A stretch of DNA of 39,795 nt from positions 1 to 39,795 of the IMG/VR virus record IMGVR_UViG_3300024333_000010. One strand, 5' to 3'. The position numbers and the translations under genes were made by a program. A model generated the notes under the pieces. It made no database searches, was not told the origin of the DNA, and was given only the letters and a program-made list of their open reading frames with translations. Position 1 is the first letter of the stretch. Each line of letters opens with the position of its first letter. This stretch comes from a virus. Below are positions 1 through 8,432 of this stretch, piece by piece.

Positions 1-586
1 CTCTTTGTTCTATAGTTACATGTGGGTTGTTACTTGTATCTCGTAAACTATAAATAATTATTTGTTCACTAATTACATAATCACAGTATCCACCAACACA
101 GTGTCCCATTAGTTTACCTTCACGTTCTAGAGCTTGTTTAGTTAATAGTCTTACCCAGAACATACCATTGGGATATTTTTTAATTAGTTTAACGTCACTA
201 CTATCTTCATTATTACTAGCTTTCTTAATTAGTTGTCTAGTCCATTCTTCACTCTTACTAATAGCATCCAGTACTGATATTCTAGATATATCACCAGGTA
301 ATGTTCTTAAGTAATCTACTACATGGTGTATTTTGTCTTTGAATTCTCTAGTAATAGTTATTTGGTACAATTCTGTTGATTTCTTGGCCCATAGTGGTGC
401 ATTTTTAGGCAACTGTGTTACTAGTTGTACATTATCATACTTGTTTATTAAGTAGTTCTTAAGATTAGATTTTAACCATTTTACTACATTGGGGTTATTA
501 ACTGTCTGGGACAAATCTACTATAAATTGGTCTATAGTATCTAAATTATAGATATTACGTTCTAGTAGGTAGTTTAGTAGTCTCAT
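1..586 (-). CDS. PcfJ-like protein with capsid-targeting-like N-terminus (partial)
   Basis: About 195 residues are visible; the C-terminus lies beyond the window start. The ATG at 586 overlaps the stop of the large fibre gene as ATGA, so translation is probably coupled. Residues about 160-195 carry a histidine-cysteine signature (MGHCVGGYCDYV, then IYSLRD and PHVTIE), which I recognise as typical of PcfJ-like proteins found on phages and conjugative elements. Their biochemical role is not established. The first nine residues, MRLLNYLLE, match the peptide that starts several other proteins here and end in an LxE site of the kind cut by T4 gp21. This suggests a packaged protein (inference). Family assignment is fairly confident; function is unknown. 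Confidence 0.72.
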   Translation of the reverse strand, partial: MRLLNYLLERNIYNLDTIDQFIVDLSQTVNNPNVVKWLKSNLKNYLINKYDNVQLVTQLPKNAPLWAKKSTELYQITITREFKDKIHHVVDYLRTLPGDISRISVLDAISKSEEWTRQLIKKASNNEDSSDVKLIKKYPNGMFWVRLLTKQALEREGKLMGHCVGGYCDYVISEQIIIYSLRDTSNNPHVTIEQR

Positions 587-3500
587 AACTTATTTATCCT
601 GTATAATATTGTTAAATCGGTTCTATCAGACTTATATAGTTCACTATCTGGTTTAACATATGTATAAAAAGCCAAATCATTATTAGCTGTAAATAATCCC
701 ATTTCTGTTATTGATTTTGCTGTGAAATGTTCTCGTACATTACCTTTTATGTAATAATGTCCACCATCTTCTGTCACACTTAAATTATTTCCCAATAGAG
801 GTGTTATATCAACTATACTGTTATTAGCCTCTGCATCCCAAGTATCTGTATTTTCACCATCACCCACTTTTATATAACCACCATTAGCAAAGGAATCTAC
901 TAGATATTGTGTTGTAAATGGGCTGCCAACATCTGTCACTATAGCATAACCACTTAGTGACTCACTAAAAGTTATTGTACATTTCTTCTCGTGATTATAA
1001 AGTTTTATATTAAGTGGTAATATTCTATTATGGTCTCCGTCAAAACAATCAACAAATACACCATAATGTTCTAGATTATGTTCCACTTCCCAGGTATCTG
1101 CCGAAACAGACTGAACGTGTAAGTATTCATAATCTCTTATATTACAATATCCCAATGTTGGTACATACCAATTAGTGCTGATAATATTAGCTGTATCGGC
1201 ACGAACTGTATCGGGTAAAATTTGTTTATAGTTATAGAAATAATGATCGGCAAATACCAACACCTTATTAAGATTGTGTGGCATTACCCAATTATCATTG
1301 TCGCCAAAAAAACTCCCACCATATTCTATTTCACCATATTCGGGAAGTATGTCGCCGGCCTCATCAAGATTTACGAAATTATATTGTGACTTTTTAATAA
1401 AAACCCTGCCGGCTTGATTGGAATAGAATTCTATATTCACTTCATTTTCATTTATTATTATTACATTGGCTGGATAAAGCAAATCATTATTCATATCATA
1501 ACATTGTACCAATATATTTCTAGTATTTAAATTATGAATTATATTCCATTTCATAGTTGGATCAAGTCTGGTATATACGTAACCAGCACTTGATGTGGTT
1601 GTGTCCAGACAACATCTTGTATATATGCCCGAATAATCATATTGATTATCATATAAGTCAATTTCATTACCAGAAAAATCTGTTTTGGGCGATACAAGAA
1701 TATTATAATGTGAAAATTTACTTACCGGTCTAGCAAGCTCCCAATTATCTAATAATATTTCTAGTGTATCACTTTTAAGTATATCTGGATTGGATAATGG
1801 TTCACAATTTACATCTATTTCAACTTTATAATGTGGTGACTGTATAAGATTTCCGCCATATGTCAGTTGTCCTATTTCTTTAACAACCGCATAGCCATCT
1901 GCGCTTGTTGAAAAAGTTGCAATATTTGTATCTTGGTCATATATTATTACATTGTCTGGTTCTGCTCTATATATGTGTTTTGCTGTAGTATCGGCAATAC
2001 TTACTAAAGCATAGCCTATATTTCCCGATGTGGCAAATGTAGCAACAAAATCTGCTGATGATGTAAGAGACATAGTATTTGGTCTTTCTTTTGTTACTGG
2101 TGTAATAATAAGATCGTCTGCTATTTTAACAGATACATAGCCATTAATTGGTTTATCATGTATAATTTCCAACCAATTTTTATTGTATAATCTACAATGT
2201 GGGGGATCAATCTCAAATAGTGTTGGATATATTCCCTTAACTGATAAATATCCCGATACGGGATAACTGAAAACCGCTCTACAGCTTATATCATCTATAA
2301 TTTCAACTGAATCTGGTTCCATTACAACAAAACTATTATTGAACGCCTGGGTTATAATACCGGGTTTACCAAGATTATGTGTAATATTCCAAGCACTAGT
2401 GGGTATGGATTGAACATGTAGATAATCCGGTGGAACACAAATACATTTGCCCGCCACCGGAGTTATAAACGATGCTTGTAGATTATTATGGTTTATTAGT
2501 TGTATCGCAGACGGCGATATCATGTTATTATTATCATCATAATATTGTGATATTGAGAGTTTATTGCCTATATTATGCGCCACATTCCAAGTTGATGCCG
2601 TCACTGCTTGGGTCACTGTTGTTCCTGGCTGAATACACACAAAACCACTTGTACTACTAATAAAATCTATAGTTATAGTATTGCCATCATTGTTAATATT
2701 GTTTGGTGTTAGTTTATTTCTATTATAATCATAGCAAGCTACTAGTGTATTTTCTATATTATGTCTAAGCAACCAGCTATTACCCTCAATTAAATGTGAA
2801 TATACCGAATATATAATCTCATATGTATCCAAATTATGTTCAACCCACCATTTTGTGCTATATTCTTCCTGGTGATGTAAATAATTTCCCCTAATTATCA
2901 TCCCATATCCGGCATCCGGCGATGATAAAGTAACTATTAGTGTTTCTCCACCCTCTCTTATTTCAATATTCTCTGGTATAAATACACTTTTTGGTGAATA
3001 TGTTTGGTATTGGCTAATAACATCGTTTCTCACTTTAATTATAGGCGTAGTGTTTATATCCCACCGTGCTGATGGCGATACAGACTCAAAAACTTGATCT
3101 GCCCTACAAATAACCATAAACCCCGATACATTTTCAGGAAAAGAAAGATAATATTTTTCATGTTGGCAACTAAAATTATCTGGATATATTTGGTATCTGT
3201 CCGAATCAAAGCATTTCACTATACTATTATCATACAAATCTCCTATTTCCCAAATATTATTACTGTCGGATATATAAAATTGTGCTATGACTTCTTTTTG
3301 GCCAAGATTATGTTCTATATTCCAGATATTGGATTTTTCTATTATTTTCTGTGTATAATCAGGAATTTTACCATTAAAAACGCCACTTATAGGCATTGAA
3401 GTTGTAACTTTTATATTACCAGCTCCACCATATGAATCTTCGGTGAGATAGTCTAATATTACATTTTCGCCATGATATATATAGTTGCTAAGGTAATGTC

Positions 3501-5436
3501 CAGACAATGCAGTACTAAAGAACCAAGTTGATGATGCGGGTAAAGAAATTGTTTCATTTGTAACTAATAGTGAAACAAACCCCTTTTCTGGTCTAGCAAA
3601 TTTTATCACCAACATTTTGCTATTAACTATTATTATAGCTATTGGATAGATAATGTTTCCATTACTATCAAATGTTTGTACGATTAAGCTTTCTGTATCA
3701 AGATTATGTGATATTCTCCATTCATCAACTGGTCTGGTGCAATAAAAATCTAGTGCGACTGCACGAGAATCAAGATTGTGTTCTATTGTCCAATGTGTAT
3801 CGGGATATTTCTGTGTATGTAAATAATTACCACTAACCGCTATCACCATCATATCATCAAGATAAGCTGTGCCAAATAACATTCCACCAAAACCACTTGG
3901 TGATATCGAATAGTTTAGTAAATTTATAGCGGTATAATCAACAGTATCATAAGCTCCGACTATAGGTGTTAATGTATCAAGATCATGCTCTATAAAATTA
4001 TTTAAAGTTTCTTCCGATACAAACCACCCTGGATCAACTAACCATCCGGGGGAATCAAACCAGCCCGCATACGTTGCCGATACTGGGTCCGATTCTACAG
4101 TTGAACTTTCTGGTAAAATAAGTAGGGCGGTGCCCTTATAGTTAGAATTGAAAGTTATTCTTACTAGATAGTTTTGTAAGCTTTCTATATTAGTTGGTAT
4201 AATAAGATTAAAATTTTCATCATAACACCTTATAAGAGGAAATCTGGTTTCCAAATTATGCATTATCAGCCACGATGAATTGGGAAGTCTTTGTGTGTGA
4301 ATATAACAATTTGATAATGGAACTGGGTATCCACCCGCATTTATTAAAGAATGATAACCCGCAGATACACAAGTATTAGGTGTATCACCATAATAATTTA
4401 AATAATTTATATCTACGAAATGATTAAGTGGTACCTGTGGTAATGCATTGGGATTTTCTGGATATCCATTGCAAATATCTTCGTTGTGCCACCTTTCATA
4501 GATACTAATTTTATCAGTAGTGTTCCAAAAGAAATTCTTAAATATAGTATATAATGAAGAATATGTTCCTTTTTTCTTTAAAAAATTTGGTAGTTCTCTT
4601 ACATATTCCCGCATTCGTCTTTCTTTTAGTCTGGTTTCTTGTGAATTTTGGTCAACAAACAGACTGTCTAAGTATTCCTTATTAAGTTCTATATTATACA
4701 ACCCAGCTAGGTAAGTAATAAAATTTAGGTCTATTTCTAGTGCATCTAATAATGTTATAACATTTTTTTTCTTATTGTAAATCTTATTGTGTATTTTATC
4801 AAAATAAATATCAAAAAATTCTTTAATATTATCTGTTTGTAGATGTATTGGCAAACAATTTAAAACATATCTATCCATACCATAGTATTCTATACGATAG
4901 TTATTACTACGGCCGAACCAGTATGTTCCATAATGGAAGGTTCCATAAGTGGTGTATGGGCAGTCTTCAGAGTAAATTTTGCCAAGATACAAAAATGGTT
5001 TTTCTGTATTTACAAAATCCAAAGTATCTGGTTCTATATCAGACCTTATTCTAAGATATGAATCGAATGATATGGCGTTATAACTATTATTACCATCTGT
5101 TCTAGTTTCGTCATATATAGAACTTTTTCTAAGATAGACTGTGCTTTCATCGTCTATTTCTATTGCACTTGTGGCCGAAGTTTCTAGTGTATTTAATCTA
5201 TTTACATAGAAGAAATTATCATTATAAGATGGATTAATAGGTGCAAATGGAATTGAATACAGCTCGGTATAAGTTGTATTGTTTTCGTATTTCTTTTCTA
5301 CTACTAAATCGAAATATGATGCCGATAATGCTTCTATATCATCAAGAAAATCACTATCGTTTATATATAACACACCATTTAACACATCAAAAAATTCTTG
5401 TAATAGAAATCTAGGCGATTCTGTGAATTTTGGCAA
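583..5436 (-). CDS. Giant baseplate/tail-fibre protein with tandem W-x-x-x-HNL repeats
   Basis: This 1617-residue protein follows the gp6 homologue in the order J then I seen in contractile tails. Residues about 200-320 (helical, rich in Leu/Lys, with RRMREYVRELPNFLKKKGT) resemble the protein I/gp7-type wedge region that joins fibres to the baseplate. From about residue 380 to the end are roughly eleven repeats built on W-x-(I/V)-x-H-N-(L/I), followed by a D-x-N turn, a (Y/I)P step and a G-(F/Y/R)-(V/A) strand. This pattern is common in phage adhesins and suggests beta-sandwich modules. It probably acts as wedge linker plus host-binding fibre. The repeat reading is direct; the gp7/protein I link is inferred from position and weak similarity. 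Confidence 0.78.
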   Translation of the reverse strand: MPKFTESPRFLLQEFFDVLNGVLYINDSDFLDDIEALSASYFDLVVEKKYENNTTYTELYSIPFAPINPSYNDNFFYVNRLNTLETSATSAIEIDDESTVYLRKSSIYDETRTDGNNSYNAISFDSYLRIRSDIEPDTLDFVNTEKPFLYLGKIYSEDCPYTTYGTFHYGTYWFGRSNNYRIEYYGMDRYVLNCLPIHLQTDNIKEFFDIYFDKIHNKIYNKKKNVITLLDALEIDLNFITYLAGLYNIELNKEYLDSLFVDQNSQETRLKERRMREYVRELPNFLKKKGTYSSLYTIFKNFFWNTTDKISIYERWHNEDICNGYPENPNALPQVPLNHFVDINYLNYYGDTPNTCVSAGYHSLINAGGYPVPLSNCYIHTQRLPNSSWLIMHNLETRFPLIRCYDENFNLIIPTNIESLQNYLVRITFNSNYKGTALLILPESSTVESDPVSATYAGWFDSPGWLVDPGWFVSEETLNNFIEHDLDTLTPIVGAYDTVDYTAINLLNYSISPSGFGGMLFGTAYLDDMMVIAVSGNYLHTQKYPDTHWTIEHNLDSRAVALDFYCTRPVDEWRISHNLDTESLIVQTFDSNGNIIYPIAIIIVNSKMLVIKFARPEKGFVSLLVTNETISLPASSTWFFSTALSGHYLSNYIYHGENVILDYLTEDSYGGAGNIKVTTSMPISGVFNGKIPDYTQKIIEKSNIWNIEHNLGQKEVIAQFYISDSNNIWEIGDLYDNSIVKCFDSDRYQIYPDNFSCQHEKYYLSFPENVSGFMVICRADQVFESVSPSARWDINTTPIIKVRNDVISQYQTYSPKSVFIPENIEIREGGETLIVTLSSPDAGYGMIIRGNYLHHQEEYSTKWWVEHNLDTYEIIYSVYSHLIEGNSWLLRHNIENTLVACYDYNRNKLTPNNINNDGNTITIDFISSTSGFVCIQPGTTVTQAVTASTWNVAHNIGNKLSISQYYDDNNNMISPSAIQLINHNNLQASFITPVAGKCICVPPDYLHVQSIPTSAWNITHNLGKPGIITQAFNNSFVVMEPDSVEIIDDISCRAVFSYPVSGYLSVKGIYPTLFEIDPPHCRLYNKNWLEIIHDKPINGYVSVKIADDLIITPVTKERPNTMSLTSSADFVATFATSGNIGYALVSIADTTAKHIYRAEPDNVIIYDQDTNIATFSTSADGYAVVKEIGQLTYGGNLIQSPHYKVEIDVNCEPLSNPDILKSDTLEILLDNWELARPVSKFSHYNILVSPKTDFSGNEIDLYDNQYDYSGIYTRCCLDTTTSSAGYVYTRLDPTMKWNIIHNLNTRNILVQCYDMNNDLLYPANVIIINENEVNIEFYSNQAGRVFIKKSQYNFVNLDEAGDILPEYGEIEYGGSFFGDNDNWVMPHNLNKVLVFADHYFYNYKQILPDTVRADTANIISTNWYVPTLGYCNIRDYEYLHVQSVSADTWEVEHNLEHYGVFVDCFDGDHNRILPLNIKLYNHEKKCTITFSESLSGYAIVTDVGSPFTTQYLVDSFANGGYIKVGDGENTDTWDAEANNSIVDITPLLGNNLSVTEDGGHYYIKGNVREHFTAKSITEMGLFTANNDLAFYTYVKPDSELYKSDRTDLTILYRINKL

Positions 5437-5459
5437 ACTATTAACCTCTTATAATGATT

Positions 5460-6221
5460 TTATTTTATTACAACTTTGTATTTATTATCATATTTCTTGA
5501 ATATTTCATATTGTCTTTTATTAATAAGCAAACTACCACCAATAATTATATCATTTGGTATTTCTTCTAGTGATGTATTATATAAATCTAAATTGCCATT
5601 TATTACAGTTTTATTATTTATTTTTTCAATATTACTAACACATAAATAACAATTGCCTTTTACTACCAGTCCTTTACCTATTTTTTTAATATTACTAAAA
5701 GATAAATCTAAATCACCACCAATACTAACATTATCTAGTAGTTCTTCTATTGGTGTATCAGATAAATCACAATTGCCCTTTACTACTAAATTCTTACCTA
5801 TTTTCTTAATATTACTACCAGTTAAATCCAAACTACCACCAAAAGTCATATTATTTGGTATTTCAATTATTGGCGTATTATGTAAATCACAATCACCTTT
5901 TACTATTAATTTACTACTTATTTTCTTAATTTTACTATCAGACAAATCTAAATCGCCGCTAATTATCATACTATATAGTATTTCTTCAATTGGTGTATTA
6001 AACATGTTACAATCACCTTTTACTATTAGGTTGTTGCCTATTTTTTTAATATCACTAAAAGATAGATCTAGATTACCATTAATAGTTACATTATCTGGTA
6101 TTTTAGTTGTATTACTAAAAGATAAATCTAAATTACTATCTACTATCATACCACTTACTAGTTTAATATTATGTTCAGATTCAGTTGTTGATGTCTCTGT
6201 TAAATAACTTAATAACTTCAT
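5460..6221 (-). CDS. 20-residue-repeat (LRR-like) protein with capsid-targeting-like N-terminus
   Basis: The start chosen is ATG 6221 (MKLLSYLTE), which has a GGGGG Shine-Dalgarno at 6226-6230; an upstream ATG at 6245 lacks one. After about 30 residues come ten 20-residue repeats alternating two forms, GGDLDLSFSNIKKIGKxLVV and KGNCDLSDTPIEELPDNxxI, ending in a cap (QYEIFKKYDNKYKVVIK). They form a solenoid of LRR type; no catalytic motif is visible. The repeats are visible in the DNA as a 60-bp period. A close paralogue with the same cap lies at the other end of the window (39420 onward). The gene interrupts the otherwise standard gp6-to-fibre order, which suggests insertion. Function unknown; it is possibly packaged cargo. 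Confidence 0.75.
   Translation of the reverse strand: MKLLSYLTETSTTESEHNIKLVSGMIVDSNLDLSFSNTTKIPDNVTINGNLDLSFSDIKKIGNNLIVKGDCNMFNTPIEEILYSMIISGDLDLSDSKIKKISSKLIVKGDCDLHNTPIIEIPNNMTFGGSLDLTGSNIKKIGKNLVVKGNCDLSDTPIEELLDNVSIGGDLDLSFSNIKKIGKGLVVKGNCYLCVSNIEKINNKTVINGNLDLYNTSLEEIPNDIIIGGSLLINKRQYEIFKKYDNKYKVVIK
5533..6180 (-). repeat. 60-bp tandem coding repeats of the LRR-like gene
   Basis: Units of about 60 bp repeat about ten times and encode the 20-residue solenoid. The related block at 39480-39795 has the same unit, and single stretches of about 60 bp are roughly 90% identical between the two genes. The two blocks lie in the same orientation about 34 kb apart, so recombination between them would delete or exchange the intervening region. 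Confidence 0.75.
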
Positions 6222-6241
6222 TATACCCCCAAAAAATACAA

Positions 6242-6325
6242 TCACCCAAACTTAACATTGGGTAATGGCCAAATAGAAAAAATTAGTAACATGAATATTG
6301 GTGATAAGTGATCTGATAATTTCAT
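6242..6325 (-). CDS. Possible 27-aa hydrophobic peptide after gp6
   Basis: The ATG at 6325 overlaps the gp6 stop as TAATG, the coupling arrangement used by several neighbours. It encodes MKLSDHLSPIF followed by a hydrophobic stretch (MLLIFSIWPLP) that could be a single short membrane helix. The 3' part is a copy of the gp6 gene end, so the frame may be a by-product of a duplication rather than a selected gene. No family is recognised. Confidence 0.25.
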   Translation of the reverse strand: MKLSDHLSPIFMLLIFSIWPLPNVKFG

Positions 6326-8052
6326 TATGTTTCTTCAAAAAAATTACAATTAACCAGACTTAACATTGGGTACTGATTAAAATCAAGTAATATTGTTTTA
6401 AGTGAATTTTCTTCCCAATATTGAGTAATAGCAGAAGTATATTCAGAATATTGTGGATAATGCATACTACCATTACTATATGGATTAGACCAATCGCCTG
6501 TTATTGGGTCATAAAAGTCTATATCTCTTATATTTATATTATATATACCTTTTACATTGCTAAATGTATTAGTTGAAGATGTTTTGCTTGAATCCAATAA
6601 ATAATTTATAATTTCCATAAATGATATGGTTTCGCCGAATTCACGTTCATCCAAAGAAAAATAATAATTAAGTTTACTTTTTATATCTTCCCTTACATTA
6701 GCAAATCTATAATTTCGTTTTATTCTAATACCCATATTAAACCTAAAATAAATAAAGTCGGGCACAAGAAATACCTCATAGGCACATAACATTTTTCTTG
6801 GTTCTAGATATTCCGCTATAGTTTCCATGAAAGATGTTGTATAAGAACCAGCTATTACTATACCATCTTCATTGGTTGTATAATTTAAATTACCATTCCA
6901 TGTTTCTGGTACAAGTGATAGATATACTTTATTGTAATCTAAAATATTGCCACTTGGAGATATTTCCTTTTCTCCCCAAGCATTAGCTGTTTTCACCAAA
7001 CTATGATTCTCCAAATAAGTAACATAATCGTTCCTGGTTACACAACGATATTGTGCATTAGTCATGCTTTCAATACCATCTTTTATCTCGTCGTTTGTTT
7101 CGGCGTCGACACCACCAGTAGATGCGTTTGTATTAGTTATGTTGTACCAAGATGTGCCCAGGTTAAATTCTAATCCAGCACTAGGAGTTACAGTAATAAA
7201 GTTACTTGAGCTTACATTTACTATAGTATTTGACCCCACATTACCATTAGCTCCAAGTGTTTCTATAAGAGTTATGGAAATTTCATCATTGAGACCTGGT
7301 ATATTTCTAGCATCGGAAAATCTTACTATATATTGCCCATATTTATTGGAACGTAATACATAAATATTGTCATCATCATTGAGACCGGATAAATCTTCAT
7401 AGAAATTTTCAACTCTATTCCATAAAGTACCATTCACTGACAATTCTACTGACGGATAGTTATCATCTTGATTATCATCATAACCAAATGCTAAGGTTGG
7501 TAAATATAATGTGTTGTCTAATAAATCTCTACCATGATAAGTATATTGTTTTACTCTACCTTGTGATATTGGTACTGATAAAATTACTGGAAAAGAATCT
7601 ATAGTTTCAAATACATCATTAGTAATAGTAAAATAAATAGATTCACCATCATAGGTTGCATTGTTGTTGGTATATACTTCTGTCCATGCGTTTGCTCTAA
7701 TAGTATCACCAATATTACATCCATAAGATGGATAAGTACCTGCTGATGGTATCGTAACAGTAAGAGTAGTTCTTGATGATAATGGCCCTTTAGGATAATA
7801 ACCAACTAAATAACCTAATCTTATAATATTTTCTCTTAAATCTGCTGTATCAACATAGACATTTTTAGCTATTTTATTTAGGTAATATCCAGTAAGTTCA
7901 CCTAAGTAAGCCATTAGTTCAATTAAAATAGTAATATTACTGGCATCTGTATTATAGTCTTGGAAAACTGCCGATTCGGACATTTTTTCCTTTAAATCAG
8001 CTTTTATCGTATCAAAATTTAGGTCTAAATACGATGGAGTAAGTTCTGTCAT
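6325..8052 (-). CDS. 6: Baseplate wedge protein, gp6/J-like
   Basis: The 575-residue protein (T4 gp6 is 660) begins with a helical region in which SYLDLNFDTIKADLKEKM and ELMAYLGELTGYYLNKIAKN fit the N-terminus of gp6/protein J. A beta-rich centre and a TGGVDAETNDEI segment near residue 310, typical of baseplate J-like proteins, follow. Such proteins dimerise to form the ring joining neighbouring wedges around the hub and change shape on contraction. It sits directly after gp25, 3 nt downstream, with AAAGGA ahead of the ATG. The order hub, spike, gp25, gp6, fibre supports the call independently of sequence. Confidence 0.88.
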   Translation of the reverse strand: MTELTPSYLDLNFDTIKADLKEKMSESAVFQDYNTDASNITILIELMAYLGELTGYYLNKIAKNVYVDTADLRENIIRLGYLVGYYPKGPLSSRTTLTVTIPSAGTYPSYGCNIGDTIRANAWTEVYTNNNATYDGESIYFTITNDVFETIDSFPVILSVPISQGRVKQYTYHGRDLLDNTLYLPTLAFGYDDNQDDNYPSVELSVNGTLWNRVENFYEDLSGLNDDDNIYVLRSNKYGQYIVRFSDARNIPGLNDEISITLIETLGANGNVGSNTIVNVSSSNFITVTPSAGLEFNLGTSWYNITNTNASTGGVDAETNDEIKDGIESMTNAQYRCVTRNDYVTYLENHSLVKTANAWGEKEISPSGNILDYNKVYLSLVPETWNGNLNYTTNEDGIVIAGSYTTSFMETIAEYLEPRKMLCAYEVFLVPDFIYFRFNMGIRIKRNYRFANVREDIKSKLNYYFSLDEREFGETISFMEIINYLLDSSKTSSTNTFSNVKGIYNINIRDIDFYDPITGDWSNPYSNGSMHYPQYSEYTSAITQYWEENSLKTILLDFNQYPMLSLVNCNFFEET

Positions 8053-8054
8053 GT

Positions 8055-8432
8055 TTAAATCCTTTTAAGTATGAAATCAATAGTTTGTATTACATCTACA
8101 CGTGGTAATATATAGAAACTTATTTTTGTTCTATATTCATTATTACCTGTATCATAAGCAACATGAACATTAGTAACTTCTATTCTGTTTTCATATTCGG
8201 TTATAGCATTTGTAATAGTATTACCTAATCTTATAGCGTTAATTTCATTTATTGGTTCAAATAGAAAATTATGTGGCCCATAAACAAAATCTGGCCTCAT
8301 TCTTCTCGAACCTTGTATGGTTTTAACTATATTTTCTAAAGCGTTGAATATGGCCTGCACATCTTCATCTTTTTTTATGTCACCATCAGTTTGTTTTGAT
8401 AAAGTAATATCTATATCACTATATACAGCCAT
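8055..8432 (-). CDS. 25: Baseplate wedge protein gp25
   Basis: Start MAVYSDIDITL at 8432 is chosen because it overlaps the spike gene stop as TAATG and begins at the usual gp25 N-terminus; an in-frame ATG 36 nt upstream would add unlike residues. The 125-residue product (T4 gp25 is 132) has the family core: DEDVQAIFNALENIV, then TIQGSRRMRPDFVYG and LFEPIN, with the glycine-arginine-containing loop conserved in the gpW/gp25 family. gp25-type proteins staple the sheath to the inner baseplate and nucleate sheath assembly. Strong call. Confidence 0.92.
   Translation of the reverse strand: MAVYSDIDITLSKQTDGDIKKDEDVQAIFNALENIVKTIQGSRRMRPDFVYGPHNFLFEPINEINAIRLGNTITNAITEYENRIEVTNVHVAYDTGNNEYRTKISFYILPRVDVIQTIDFILKRI

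Noticed and set aside
2472-5500. Several short plus-strand frames opposite the fibre gene
   Set aside because: Antisense shadows of a well-supported gene; composition is unlike protein and ribosome sites are absent.
5533-6180. Regular 60-bp repeats as a possible CRISPR array
   Set aside because: There are no unique spacers; units are contiguous, diverged and keep a reading frame, so they are coding repeats.
5653-6207. Plus-strand open frame of 184 codons
   Set aside because: It is antisense to the 60-bp repeats of the LRR-like gene and owes its length to their regularity; it has no ribosome site and reads as low-complexity Ser/Pro/Leu.
7599-7805. 68-codon minus-strand frame inside gp6
   Set aside because: Shadow frame of the gp6 gene with repetitive Leu/Ile composition and no ribosome site.
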